64,000 bases of DNA from Hydractinia symbiolongicarpus (taxonomy: Eukaryota; Cnidaria; Hydrozoa; Anthoathecata; Hydractiniidae), in NCBI RefSeq assembly GCF_029227915.1, contig NC_079879.1:3036001-3100000 (forward strand). Reading direction: 5' to 3'. The notes under the pieces are model-generated. The model saw nothing but the letters and a program-made list of their open reading frames with translations. It had not been told where the DNA came from and did not search any database. Positions 19,801-31,000 of this stretch are shown here, piece by piece. Numbering within the stretch: position 1 is the first letter of the stretch; each line of letters starts with the position of its first letter. The translations under genes were made by a program, and so were the position numbers.

Positions 19801-22800
19801 TCAATTACTATTTAAGACATGCATTTTTTGCTGACTTTAAAGGAAAATGAACACATCAATTGGCCATTCACAGATGAACAGACGCTTCGTATTATTATAA
19901 GAGAATTGGCCATTCACAGATGAACAGACGCTTCGTATTATTATAAGAGATAAACAGTGTTTCAAAGTCACAATATGCTATAGGACTTGCACAGAAAATG
20001 CTCCCTGTGTTGTTTTGGATGTGATAAGTACCCAGGACCCATGACCCATGACTGAGGATGTAATTTATACCTTGCATGAATTATCCTTATATAGGACGCA
20101 AATTGATAACAGTCATTTTTTGTAAATAAGTGAATTGTATATCCTCTTAAATGTTTTCTAATGATAATAATAATAAAGCCCTTTTTTTACCAAGAAAAAT
20201 TATATTTTTAAGAAGTACAAAAAATGATTAATTAGCAACAATTTGGACATGTTTTGTCTTTTTTTAACATTTATAAAGTAAGTTAAAATTCGTTATAATA
20301 TAAACTTTATACTTATTATTGTGATTTTATAGATCCTGTTAGTACTAAACTTATATCATATTTTAATGAGGTGTCAACAAAACTTGTTTGGGACTTGTCT
20401 TGCTTGTCCAATTTATTATATTGCTATGTAAGTATATGGACATATATATCTGTTCTTCTTTGGTACATGTATTTGTTTGTCCACTTGCTTCCATCAGCGT
20501 TTACATCTTCATTTTCTTTGTAGTATGTACAACAAAGTTCACTTAACGAGTCCAGCGAGTGTTTTCCTTGCTCCTGTGTTAAGCAAGTCTGGATAGTTTT
20601 AATTCATCTTCTTGATGATTCAGCAAAAACAGTATCTTTACAGGTTTGTTACTATACTTGTTTTTTTTTTGTTTCTAACGTGTCCTTATATAGATTATAT
20701 TAAGTCTATAAAGTGGTTGTCAAATTACAAATAAAGTCGAAGCTCTAATTTTTTTAATTCCTTGATATCATACAAAGTATAAAATATTTCTATTTTTGAG
20801 TTTCAGAGTTGGACTCATGCACCATTAAACTACCAAACTACCATCATGAACCATTAAACTACCACAAACCAAGCTTAATATTTTATTATTTCTGAACGAC
20901 TAATTATCTTCATGAACCATAAGACAATGTTTTTTTTAAAAAAAACTTGAATGTAATGTCCCCTTCTTTTGTTGCAGACATGCTGCCATTTTCAATTTTC
21001 TTGCCTGTATTGTTTGCCTAGTGCAATCAAAAAAAGGCACATTTTATTTAAGCATGCTGTAAAATTATGTTTTGGTGATATGATTTTATTTAAAGATATA
21101 AATTTTATGCAAAAAAACATTACTTATTTTAGTCATTTTTTGATACAGGTAAATTTAAAACAAATAAAGTGTAAAATTGTGCAAAATTTGCCACAAACTA
21201 TAGCATTAAAAGCTTAAACACAAGCTAAGGCTGCAATGACAGTATAATTATGGCAAGTGTGTAAGAATAATATGAATCTATTAAATATTTATATATTATT
21301 GATTTAGTCATTCTGGTCTGTGGTGTCAATGATGTTAAAAGGTTTAGATACAGATGAGCTACAGAAAAAACATGGTAAAGAAACATCTTTGAAAACAAAT
21401 TTTTAATTATCATGTACAGTAAGTTTGTGACAGCCATAGTGGATGTATTCATTTTTTCTTAAAGTTGTTAAAAAAATGTTAATGGACAAATTAAATGCCA
21501 CAACCTTAGTAATATTAAGTTAATGTCAAAGCTTAATTTAAATTAATGAAGCCATTGCCATGCAGTTATAACAAGGTGGTGACGCCAGTTATTTTCACCA
21601 CGTGAGTAACTAAAATGCAAAATAGGACTAATTTTTTAAAGCTGGGTCAACCAACTCGTTTTGGAACAGACAGATTTATGATGTCATCAAAAAACCTGTA
21701 AACCCTAATATCTCTTCAGTGTTTCGTCAAAAGGACATGACCCTGTACATTTTCTTGATCAGCATTCTGAGCTCTAAACAGTACAGGAAATGGGTTGATG
21801 AATTGCCATCATATAAATCTTTTGTATAGGACCTAGAGAAGTAAAATGGAATGTAACTGCAGAATTTAAGCTGTGGATTCTTTCTAATATTTCATCATTA
21901 TACTGGTTTGATGTGACAGGAAAGAATACTTTTAGGGAAAAGGTATATGCTTTATAAATTTAACATTGCTATGAATTTGCCGTTTATATTATCAGATTTC
22001 TTGTTTTCTTGACCCCCTTACAGTTGTCCAAGGATTGGACTTCGCTTGTTCTGTAAAGCGTTTGTTCTGTCTATACATGACCTATATCCTTACCAAATAA
22101 ATTAAATTAATGACATGCAAATGCAAAACCATAGGATTGCTATCAAAAAAGGTGATTACTATTGTGGCTTTATTATGCTTGTAATTAAGAAAGAAACTAA
22201 CAAATATCTGCATTCAAATAATTTCTTCAGTTGTTCTAGTTTCTTTTCTGTTGAGTTTTAGTAGATTGCTGAAATTTTATAAACACATGTTTATCTAAAA
22301 TGAAAAAAATTAATTAATTTTCTAAACCCAAACAAAAACCTTCTATCCTCTGCTACAAAGGATAAGTATGACCAAACAGTACAGGATGTATACGTTGTTT
22401 CTTTGCATGCATTGCAAAAAACATACAACGCATAAAAAATATGTGTACATGTATGTACAATGAAAAAAAAATTGTTAACCCCTGAACAACAAACCTACAC
22501 ACCATGCATAATATACAATTTGACTGTAGAACAGCTCTGTAATTTCTGTTTAGCTTATTGTTCCAGGCAATTGGTTTGCTGTTCAAGAGATAATCCAAGG
22601 ATCGCTCAGTAGAGATAATACAGTAAGCTTCCCAGTTAACACTATAGTGGGTCGCTAGAGATATAATTTCATTCCTGGGCATGAATTATTAACAATATTG
22701 AAAAAGAAGAACGTATTTAACAAAGCATTTAAAAAATAGTGAGGCAAGATTGATTGGCACAAAAAGCTATAAATTTTATACTTTGTTTCCAATAAAGGGC

Positions 22801-25800
22801 CTTTTTATTTGCAATAATTTTTTTTAGGATGAAGTCATGATCAAGTCACAATTACACAGCTGTATAACTGTCACAAAATTTTGGTCTGTCCGACTGACTG
22901 TTTTCAACATGTTCTTGGACTTTTTTAATAAAACTTGGGTAAAAAGGACTTACTAACGTTTTATACTCATTTATATGTTTTTTTTGGTTTTTTTGACCTA
23001 CATTACACAACATTATCATCATCATTCTCGGCTTAACGTCCGTTTTCCATGCTAGCATGGGTTGGACGGGGTATATTAATGACCCTCTTCCAATCTGATC
23101 TAGACTGTGTTAGATCTAAATTCAACTTCCTCTGTATCAAGTCCGTCCTTGTAACCTTTTGCCAAGTCTTTCTCGGTCTGCCTCTTGGCTTTGCCCCAGG
23201 AACTATCAAGTCTCTACACTTTCGTACCCAATTATCCGCCTTCATTTTTTCCAAGTGTCCCGGCCAATTCAATCTTCTTATCTGGATAACATACACATAT
23301 TTAGAATAAACGTGACAAAATTAATCCTCAAAATATAACAAACTTTGTTATGGTGGAAGCATCACCACTGACGACTATGCAAGCATGCATTTCCTCCTTG
23401 GAAGATAACAGTAAATCTACAGACAACAGTTTTAGAATGTTTTTACGTCTTGTTGTCGTAACTTTGAAAAAAATTGAAGACACTAATGCAATACAAAGCT
23501 TGGCGCAAATCAAAGGAAGGTATAAGTCAAATTTACGTCTCCTACATTTTGGTTAATTCCACATCACAGTTATATTTTAAGACTTATATTTTAGACTCTA
23601 AATTCGCCTTTAAGTTTTTTCCAAACCTTTTTTTTAAAATTGTTTTATTTCCATTTTTAATTACGTTTTTAAGTTCACAGCTGCCAAGGTTACAATTTAT
23701 AAAAAACGCCTACAACATGTATTATGCTCAATATAGTTATGAACCATCTTAAATAAAGTGGCTAGTCTGTTGTTTGTGCCTTGTTTGTAATAAAATAAAA
23801 AAATTAATAATTGAAGAAAATATATTTTTCATCAGTGCTTCCTACATAAAGTCATATTTTTAAGTTGATATAGTAAAAATTCCTAATTTCTTTATACAGC
23901 CTAAAAAGAATGATTTATTTTTTGTAGGATTTATTCCAAATTCCACAGACGACGTATGGAAGAACTTAATGCAGATGGATTTGATAAATTCAACTCGTTG
24001 TTCACAGCTCTTATTTACACACTACGGTCCGAAGAATTGGCAACTAAGATGTCGACGCTATTGTCCTTTATTCAGTTTAATGAGAAATCAGTTGGCATAA
24101 AAAAGAAAATCATGCACAGTCAGTTCATAGCCCTCTTTTTGTGTCTACATCTGGACTTAAATGCGGAAGTTGTTATTGCCAACATAACCATCATATTTGA
24201 CAACTTAGTTGATAATCTCCTTCAAAAGAACCGGAATGCAAAATCACAGCAGGAAGCCTGGGAGCTAGTGTGTTGCTACTTGGATACTGTTGAAATGTGT
24301 TATGATTATGAAAAGACTAAGGCTTCACAAGCTGGTCTTATTTTTGAGGCATACTCAAAACTTTTAATAAATACTTTCAAATTGCAAAGAAAAAAAGTTT
24401 TTTCTCATATCAATAACATGCTATTGTCGACTCTGGTTATGCAAAATAATTGTCAGAATGTTCGTACATCTATAATGACACATATTTATAAGCCACTGGA
24501 GAGTGTTGTGAAAAAGAGTCCTTCTATTCAAGCAATTGAAATAATGGCTGGTTTGACCTTGTTTATCTCGGATAGGTAAAAACATGATTGTTTTGTATTT
24601 AACATTTTATATTTTGGTATTTCCACATTAAGTCACTGTTTGTGATTTTAGTGTTTATTAAATTTATTTTTATTATTTTATTGTTGTTATTGTTATTGTT
24701 ATTTTTTATTTTAGCCCATCTTTAGATTCTAAGGATCAAGCTTATCAGCTAATCAAAGAATTTGGTTTTGGAGATTATCAAGCAGCCCTTAAATCTTCAT
24801 ATTTGAGTCAAATTCTTTCATCATCTGACATTATTGCATTATTGGAGAAACAAAATGATATAAAACAACTTCTTAAAGTTTGGATTGACTGCATTTTAAC
24901 AGACTTAGATACTTCAGAGTCAGTTATAGACCTGTCTAAATCTGTTTTAAATTTAATTCAGTTAAAAACTAGAAATTACTCCAAGAGTTGCTCAAATTTT
25001 GAAGATGTTGTGCAAATTTTGATACAATTTATTGCTAACCTTGGAAAAGATTATGCATCATTAACATCTGTCGTTGAAATGGCAAATTTAAAGCAAGCTA
25101 TCCAATTCTACTTTTCTGATATTGTCAAAATTTCAGAAAGTGTTATTTTAGTAAAACTGTGTGAAAAATCAGTACACCTATTGTTTAAGATTTGTGGCAA
25201 TCTGGTGAAGCACTGCGCTAAAGCATTATACTCCAAGGTTTGTATTACATTATTATTTCTATTGCTTTGTTTGCTTCAAATTTCCATGTGCTAAATTGGA
25301 TTTTGTTGTCACAATATTTCTGTTATGTAACTTTAATTTTTTTTTTAAATACATTATCAGGAAAAGAAAACCATGGTATATGAAATTTCATGTATTGAAA
25401 AACCATGAAAACCATGATTGGGTCCAACATCCCAGAAAACATTAAAATTACAGAAAATGAATTTTAATGCCTTGTTTTATGTAACTTTTGGTAAATAGAA
25501 TCATCTTAACAACAACAACAACTAAAATGACTTATAATCTTCTCTTTTCTTACTTTAGACTTCCTCATGCTTGTTGCCGCAAATTCTTGATTTTTTTGTG
25601 CTTCCATTAATTTCAACAAAGAAACCATTGCCAAATATAATTGTTCAGGCAATAAAGTGTCATTTAGTTTTAGTAAGTACATGTTCAAATTTTTTACAGC
25701 TCCCCTTATTTTGTGCCTGGTTGTTCATTTAACTTTTACTTTTTATTAAATTAGTTTTTGTGTGGCTTGTCAGCTTTGGATATCAAAAAAGATGAATTTG

Positions 25801-26334
25801 TTGTAAGAAAAATGAAGGAGATTTTTGCCAGATATTTTACAATTTCCTGTGTTCAGTGTTATATGAACCAGAGCTTGAAGAATCCTTTTTTAGTAAGTAA
25901 ATAAATGTTTACTTTTCAAAACACACATTGAGAAAATATACCAGTAAGTCAAAGTAAAGAGGCTTTCCATAGCACAAACTTTGTAAAACATAGTAAGCCA
26001 TATGACGTATTAGAATTTAAAAATTTGTATGACTACCTTTGGGCAATCAATCACATTTCAAAAGTTAATTATCGTCATTTTATAGCTTTAAATGGAAATA
26101 CTGAATGCGTTGGATATGTGGATATTTTGCAAATAAAATGAGTTTCTTGGAAGATGTATTGTCCTTGATATTGGTTCTTGACTTGCTTGTTGACAACAAA
26201 ACTCAGCTTAACACACAAAAAAAGGATTATTTCTTTACTGACATAGTATTTTATCCAAGAGAAATGCGGCAATATATTACTGACAAGTTACTAAATGCAG
26301 TACTAAATGATAAAGGAACTGTCAAATATTGATG
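13766..26334 (+). CDS. MMS22L: MMS22L homologue, spliced gene (about 15-17 exons)
   Basis: MMS22L acts with TONSL in the nucleus to load RAD51 at stalled or broken replication forks. Phase-compatible exons with GT-AG borders are 13766-13844, 17474-17543, 17836-17967, 18051-18170, 19152-19357, 20333-20427, 20524-20643, 21308-21374, 21830-21942, 22828-22938, 23305-23519, 23928-24575, 24715-25237, 25559-25672 and 25755-25892. The translation resembles the family throughout. The best anchors are CSCVKQVWIVLIHLLDD with SFW in the next exon, QLHSCITVTKFW, and QIKGR spliced to IYSKFHRRRMEEL, where the vertebrate protein has a near-identical junction. Placed exons give about 920 residues, against roughly 1240 in vertebrates. 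The last exon junction fails and the conserved C-terminal end is not found, so the gene is either incompletely modelled or truncated. The identification comes from remembered family sequence, not a search. Confidence 0.82.
14121..14640. repeat. 260-bp perfect-period tandem duplication in intron 1
   Basis: 14121-14380 and 14381-14640 both begin agggaacgtaaggtataaaa and are almost identical; I saw one G/C difference near 14313/14573. Such similarity means the duplication is recent or converted. Confidence 0.95.
14290..15561. mobile_element. Possible non-autonomous DNA element with internal minisatellite
   Basis: ccgtacagtctgaatgtaat near 14292 (repeated near 14552 by the 260-bp duplication) is inverted at about 15540-15560. 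The inverted ends enclose the 52-bp minisatellite and no ORF. This fits a TIR element with internal repeats; true element boundaries and target duplications were not found. Confidence 0.35.
14780..15185. repeat. Minisatellite of about 52-bp units in intron 1
   Basis: Seven to eight imperfect copies of a unit containing gcgatagaaatgttttt and cattttaaaagttta, with unit-length variation of a few bases. It lies between inverted copies of a 25-bp sequence at 14290-14314 and about 15537-15561. Confidence 0.85.
15562..17473. other. Remainder of MMS22L-like intron 1
   Basis: AT-rich and without recognisable genes. It contains a perfect 32-bp palindrome at 15940-15971 (core cacctaaattaatttaggtg). Nothing else stands out. 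Confidence 0.5.
15940..15971. repeat. Perfect 32-bp palindrome
   Basis: attgcgcacctaaatt followed at once by its exact reverse complement. A partial extra copy of the left half (cctaaattaattgcgc) precedes it at 15931-15946. Confidence 0.85.
17474..17543 (+). CDS. MMS22L: MMS22L-like exon 2
   Basis: Acceptor ttttctctag, donor gtgtgt. Encodes TDVMFTCHEAHPFGFLTDG, then ends in phase 2. Confidence 0.65.
17836..17967 (+). CDS. MMS22L: MMS22L-like exon 3
   Basis: Acceptor ttactttag, donor gtatgt. Encodes a helical segment from LLQTSTQTKEYHKEF to VFKLAR, phase 2 to phase 2. Confidence 0.75.
18051..18170 (+). CDS. MMS22L: MMS22L-like exon 4
   Basis: A long T tract leads to the acceptor cacatccag; the donor is gtagga. 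Encodes CSMFQLMREAET and VRHDLLYLMQFCQEFVK. The second segment matches the pattern of the vertebrate N-terminal region. Confidence 0.8.
18171..19151. other. MMS22L-like intron 4
   Basis: No gene, RNA or clear repeat seen in this 981-bp AT-rich intron. Confidence 0.5.
19152..19357 (+). CDS. MMS22L: MMS22L-like exon 5
   Basis: Acceptor catgttatag, donor gtaagt. Encodes KFLHELLLLHSSIG and QQHLFHMHLEFSTLEL, with spacing and pattern like the vertebrate LHLHLD region. Confidence 0.85.
19700..19960. repeat. Dispersed repeat fragment with a 46-bp tandem duplication
   Basis: cctgttgccttcatcatata and the adjoining sequence are related to 26508-26566, 27173-27236 and 27283-27345. Its end (aattggccattcacagatga..) is duplicated in tandem at about 19858-19903 and 19904-19949. 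Confidence 0.6.
20333..20427 (+). CDS. MMS22L: MMS22L-like exon 6
   Basis: Acceptor gattttatag, donor gtaagt. Encodes ISYFNEVSTKLVWDLSCLSN, phase 1 to phase 0. Confidence 0.85.
20524..20643 (+). CDS. MMS22L: MMS22L-like exon 7
   Basis: Acceptor tctttgtag, donor gtttgt. Encodes CFPCSCVKQVWIVLIHLLDD, the strongest match to the MMS22L family in this gene. Confidence 0.9.
21308..21374 (+). CDS. MMS22L: MMS22L-like exon 8
   Basis: Acceptor ttgatttag, donor gtaaag. Begins SFWSVVSMMLKGLD, continuing the family motif from exon 7; ends in phase 1. Confidence 0.85.
21570..21790. repeat. Dispersed repeat fragment, inverted copy
   Basis: The segment near 21720-21770 reads, on the opposite strand, ctgatcaagaaaatgtacag..tcatg.., the same core as 26.4-27.4 kb. 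Adjacent sequence (accaactcgttttggaacag) resembles the ccgaaacggattcg part of that family. It lies in the intron before 21830. Confidence 0.5.
21830..21942 (+). CDS. MMS22L: MMS22L-like exon 9
   Basis: Acceptor tttgtatag, donor gtatat. Encodes AEFKLWILSNISSLYWFD. A possible 24-nt exon at 22024-22047 (LSKDWTSL) would follow in phase but has a weak donor. Confidence 0.8.
22828..22938 (+). CDS. MMS22L: MMS22L-like exon (QLHSCITV exon)
   Basis: Acceptor tttttttag, likely donor gtaaaa after TGG. Encodes IKSQLHSCITVTKFWSVRLT and FNMFLDFFNKTW, in register with the vertebrate HLHCCLTLCDFW region. The frame is open to 22971, so the donor is the less certain end. Confidence 0.8.
23033..23296 (-). pseudogene. 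3' end of a non-LTR retrotransposon (RT C-terminus) antisense in an MMS22L-like intron
   Basis: On the minus strand the translation reads RRLNWPGHLEKM, WVRKCRDL, GRPRKTWQKV and DWKRVINIPRPTHASME. This is the familiar C-terminal end of many LINE reverse-transcriptase proteins (RRL.W.GH.ERM, GRPRKTW). A short (atg)n-like stretch, gaatgatgatgataatg, follows at about 23010-23032 as the tail. It is strongly 5'-truncated and ends 9 bp before an MMS22L-like exon. Confidence 0.85.
23305..23519 (+). CDS. MMS22L: MMS22L-like exon (QIKGR exon)
   Basis: Acceptor atatttag, donor gtataa. The C-terminal half (NSFRMFLRLVVVTLKKIED, then LAQIKGR) matches the family; the first 25 codons are not conserved, so the 5' border is less sure. 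It begins 9 bp after the antisense LINE remnant. Confidence 0.75.
23928..24575 (+). CDS. MMS22L: MMS22L-like large exon (IYSKFH...LFISD)
   Basis: Acceptor ttttgtag, donor gtaaaa. Starts IYSKFHRRRMEELNADGF and runs 215 codons of helical repeat-like sequence, including EAWELVCCYLDTVEMC. A T/A-rich tract with ttgttattg repeats precedes the next exon. Confidence 0.9.
24715..25237 (+). CDS. MMS22L: MMS22L-like exon (AYQLIKEFGFGD exon)
   Basis: Acceptor tattttag, donor gtttgt. Encodes LIKEFGFGDYQAALKSSYLS and LLKVWIDCILTDL, both in register with vertebrate motifs. Phase 2 to phase 0. Confidence 0.9.
25559..25672 (+). CDS. MMS22L: MMS22L-like exon (LLPQILDFFVLP exon)
   Basis: Acceptor ttactttag, donor gtaagt, phase 0 at both ends, 38 codons. 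Confidence 0.85.
25755..25892 (+). CDS. MMS22L: MMS22L-like exon (KMKEIFARYF exon)
   Basis: Acceptor aaattag, donor gtaagt, 46 codons, with DEFVVRKMKEIFARYFTIS and SLKNPFL in register with the family. Reading through the donor gives a stop 4 codons later (25905). Confidence 0.85.
26105..26334 (+). CDS. Possible C-terminal MMS22L-like coding segment
   Basis: Open frame with SFLEDVLSLILVLDLLVDN and REMRQYITDKLLNAVL, compatible with the vertebrate region that follows the previous exon. The visible acceptor (26084-26085, phase 0) runs into TAA after one codon, and the frame itself is only open after a TGA at 26102-26104. The join is therefore unresolved: an unseen exon, another acceptor, or a disabling mutation. 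The conserved last segment of the family is absent after the stop. Confidence 0.4.
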
Positions 26335-28260
26335 ACCTGAAAATGTCTATAATACAAAGCAACATATCCACAAAAATATTAGAACCTTGTTTTCACGTTG
26401 CCTCTATTGTGTAGAACTTAAGCATTGATCAAAATAATGTATAGGATCATATGTTTTTGACGTCAGCAAGGATCTGCCAAAACACGCAAATAATTTTTTT
26501 TTTCGAAATTTCCAAACCTGTTGCCTTCATCGTATAGATCTTGAAACGCTAATCAAGAAAATGTATATAATCATGTGCTTTTGATGAGCGGTTATTGAAA
26601 TATAAGGTTTTTTTAAAATTTTGCTGACGTCGTCAACCCGTCCAATCCGAAACGGATTCGTAGACCCAGGTTTGGGAAAATTACCCAAATTGGTCCTAGG
26701 TGGTGCCTAGTTACCTACGCGGTAAAAAATCATTGACATCACCACTTCGTTTCCAAGTAATTTGACCTCAAAATTTTAGGTTGCGCTGTAATTGCTTCAA
26801 TAATTTAATATAGGTTATTGACGTTAAAGTAATGTTATTGACGTCGCGCCGTAACGTCAGAAAATTTAACATTTGAGACATAAGTTTTTCGGCTACATCA
26901 AAGGAAAATGAACACATCCACTTTGCCTGTTACAGATACACAGACACACTCTCCGTATTATTGTAAGAGATTAAACAATAAGATGCAAGATAGTTTGCAT
27001 ACACTTCAATGAAAAAGGAACTGTAAAATAAATTATATGTTTACATTTATACTTTACTAGTCAGTGGGAAAATCTACTTAGGCAATGCAACAATGGAAAA
27101 AAAACATCACTTGAATTTTAATGACGTCTACAAGGACCCGTCAATACACAGATTTTATTTTTTCCAAATTTTGCCTGTTGCCCCTAATATTTAGAGCTGG
27201 AAACAGTGATCAAAATAATGTGTAGGATCATATGTTTTCGACGAACACCTAAAGAGATGCCAGTCAAAATGCAAAAATGTTATACCCGTTTTCTTCATTC
27301 TACAGATCTTGAAACACTGATCAAGAAAATGTATAGGATCATGGACTTCTGACAAAAGGTTGCAGAAATATTGGGGTTTAAAGTATTTATGATGACGCCA
27401 TACAACCCATTCCTTTCAAAACGGGTTTGGGAACAAGGTTTGGAAAATGACCCAATTTGATCCCATGTTGTCCCTAGTTACCCACACATTGAAAAATGAC
27501 TGGTGTCACCACCCTGTTTTTAAGTTATGTGGCCTCAAAGTGTTAGCTGCAGTGTAATGACTTTATACCTTTAAATTTAAGCTCCTGATGTTGTGCTTTT
27601 TCGACTACATCGAAGGGAAATGACAAAATATTTACTTTGCCTGTTACAGATGGACAGACAGAAACAGTCTTTATATTATTATACGGCATACTTAAAACCT
27701 GTAAATGAATGACATTAGAAACTAAAAATTGCTTTGCGGATAATTTCATTTTGTATTAAGTCGTCACTGGAAAAAATTTTTACACCAAACTTCGATATTG
27801 CATGACAATGAAGACAGTGATACATAAACCAGAGTTGGAAAATAAATGTGGTTAAGCAAACTGTGAACAGAAAAGAATTTAAATAGTTATATTTGCATCA
27901 GCAATGTCATCTTTATTTTCTAGGCATGTTCCTTTACATTTGCTTGCATTTTTGTGTTCAATTGTAAAAGATATAATGCCTAATGTCTAATTTAATGTGT
28001 AAGAACCTGCCAACAATCTACTAAAAGGCTAAGAAATTTAAGCTACCTTTTATTCAAGAGTACAATGATAATAAAAAAACCATTTATAAACTGCAAACCC
28101 TTATATACTGTGAATGTAATTTTGCACTTCTCATAAAGATTAAAAAATTACTTTAAAATATATTCCTGGGCGATGTATTTTGTTGTAACTAAATAAAATA
28201 ATAACAACCAATATACCTTTGGCCTTTCTTCGTGCTTTATGTCTGTAATTTGACTTCTTT
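26335..28260. repeat. Several diverged dispersed-repeat copies after the MMS22L-like gene
   Basis: Related segments recur at about 26370-26460, 26505-26600, 27170-27240 and 27280-27350 (core: tgatcaagaaaatgtatagg followed by atcatg and ttttgacg). A second module begins gcctgttacagatacacaga and occurs at about 26890-26970 and 27605-27690, with a relative at 19840-19950. A third, gggtttggg plus acccaattt/gttacc, is at about 26660-26720 and 27430-27490. The modules recur in the same order, so this looks like tandem or nested copies of one non-coding element. A possible small exon at 27924-27990 was considered for MMS22L but is not supported. Confidence 0.55.
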
Positions 28261-31000
28261 TCTTCAATGTCCTCACACTGTAATACCAACGTACTTCTTT
28301 TATAATTAACTTCTTCGTAATAAATTAAACACACATATCGCATTTTAAAAATTTCATATTGTCTCAGTACCACATACACATCTTTACAATATTATACCAA
28401 AACATTACCAAATAATAACTCTGTGGACCTTTTCATTCTTGCTGTATAATTGACTTCTTCGTAATAAATTAAACAGATATATTGCTTTGTAATGGTTTCC
28501 TATAGTGTAACTACGACATACACATCTATCTTCGCAATGTAATACCAAAACATTACGAAATAATAACTGTGGACTTTTCATACTTTTTTTATAATTAGCC
28601 TCTCCGTAATAAATTAAACGCATATATCGCCTTTTAATAATTCCATAAGGTGTAACTACGACATACACATTTTCGCAATATAATACCACAACATTACCAA
28701 ATAATAACTATTATACCAAAACATTGCCAAATAATAACTCTGTGGACTTTTCATACTTCTTTTATAATTGACTTCTTCGTAATAAATTAAACACACTTAT
28801 CGCATTTTAATAATTTCATATAGTGTTCACATTTTAATAATTTCATATAGTGTAACTACCACATACACATCATGGAAAATAAAAAACATTACCAAACAAT
28901 AATTCTGTTGGCCTTTTCACACTTCTTGTATAATTGCCTTCTTCGTAATAAATTAAACACATATGTTGCTTTTTAATATTTTCATATGGTGTAATGGTGT
29001 ATTATGGTGTACTACAACATCTATCTTCGCAATATTTTACCAAAACATTACCAAATAATAATTCTTGGGGCTTTTTAATTCTTCTTGTATAATTAACTTC
29101 TTTGTAATAGATTAAAAGCATATATTGCTTTTAAATAATTTCGTATGCTGGTACGATGAAATGCACTTCCTAACTTTGTACTACTATTAATACTACCAAA
29201 TGCTAACTCTGTGGACTTTTTCGTCCTTCTTTTATAATTCACTTCTTCGTAATAAATTAAACACACATATCTCATTTTAATAATTTCATATGGTGTAACT
29301 GCGACATACACATTTCTGAAATAAAATACCAAAAGATTACCAAATAATAACTCTGTGGACTTTTTCGTACTTCTTTTATAATTGACTTCTTCGTAATAAA
29401 TTAAAAACACATATCGCATTTTAATAATTTTATATGGTGTCACTACCACATACACATCTTCGCAAAATAATACCAAAACATTACCAAATAATAACTATGT
29501 GGACCATTTCATTCTTGCTGAATAATTGACTTCTTCGTAATAAATTAAACAGATATATTGATTTGTATTGATTTCATATAGTGTAACTACAACATGCACA
29601 TCTATCTTTGCAATGTAATACCAAAACATTACGAAATAATAACTCTGTGGACTTTTCATACTTTTTGTATAATTAGCTTCTTCGTAATAAATTAAACGCA
29701 TATATCACATTTTAATAATTTGATACGGTGTAACTACGACATACACATATTTGCAATGTAATACCAAAACATTACGAAATAATAACTCTGTGGACTTTTC
29801 ATACTTTTTGTATAATTAGCTTCTTCGTAATAAATTAAACACATATATCACATTTTAATAATTTGATAAGGTGTAACTACTACATACACATCTTTGCAAT
29901 GTAATACCAAAACATTACGAAATAATAACTCTGTGGACTTTTCATACTTTTTTTATAATTAGCTTCTTCGTAGTAAATTAAACCCATATATCACATTTTA
30001 ATAATTTGATACGGTGTAACTACGACATACACATATTTGCAATGTAATTCCAAAACATTACGAAATAATAACTCTGTGGACTTTTCATACTTTTTGTATA
30101 ATTAGCTTTGTCGTAATAAATTAAACACATATATCACATTTTAATAATTTGATAAGGTGTAACTATGACATACACATTTCTCCAATATAATACCCAAATA
30201 TTACCAAATAATAAATATTATACCAAAACATTACCAAATAATAACTTTGGACTTCTTCATACTTCTTTTATAATTGACTTCTTCGTAATAAATTAAACAC
30301 ACTTATCGTATTTTAATAATTTTATATGGCGTAACTGCGACATACACATTTCGGCAATATAATACCAAAACATTGCCAAATAATAACTATTATACCAAAA
30401 CATTACGAAATGATAACTATTATACCAAAACATTACCAAATAATAACTATTATACCAAAACATTACCAAATGATAACTCTGTGGACCTTTTCGTACTTCT
30501 TTTATAATTGACTTCTTCGTAATAAGTTAAACACACGTATCGCATTTTAATAATTTCATATGGTGTCAGTACCACATACATATCTTCGCAATGTAATACC
30601 AAAACATTGCTGAATAATAACTCTGGTTTTTTTAAACTTTCTCGCAATAAATTAAAACCATACATCGCTTTTTAGTAATTTCGTGTGGTTTAACTACGAC
30701 ATACACGTTTTGGCAATATAATACTAAAACGTTACCAAATAATAACTCTGTGGACTTTTTCGTGCTTCTTTTATAATTGACTTCTTCGTAATAAATTAAA
30801 CACACATATTGCATTTTAATAATTTTATATGGTGTCACTACCACATACACATCTTTGCAGTGTTATACCAAAACATTACCAAATAATAACTCTGTGGACC
30901 ATTTCATTCTTGCTGTATAATTAGCTTCTTCGTAATAAATTAAACGCATATCACATTTTAATAATTTGATAAGGTGTAACTACGACATACACATCTTTGC
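28260..31000. repeat. Diverged left edge of the satellite array
   Basis: Monomers are recognisable but differ from each other by many substitutions and small indels, and 30-bp runs are short or absent. The higher-order blocks of the centre are not present. Confidence 0.75.

Noticed and set aside
22353-22682. 109-codon minus-strand ORF
   Set aside because: No family resemblance, lies in an MMS22L-like intron, and has repetitive aromatic composition typical of chance ORFs in AT-rich DNA.
27924-27990. Last MMS22L exon (HVPLHLLAFLCSIVKD)
   Set aside because: A good acceptor and stop exist, and the segment vaguely resembles the family's end, but no preceding exon with the required phase was found and another frame is open equally long.
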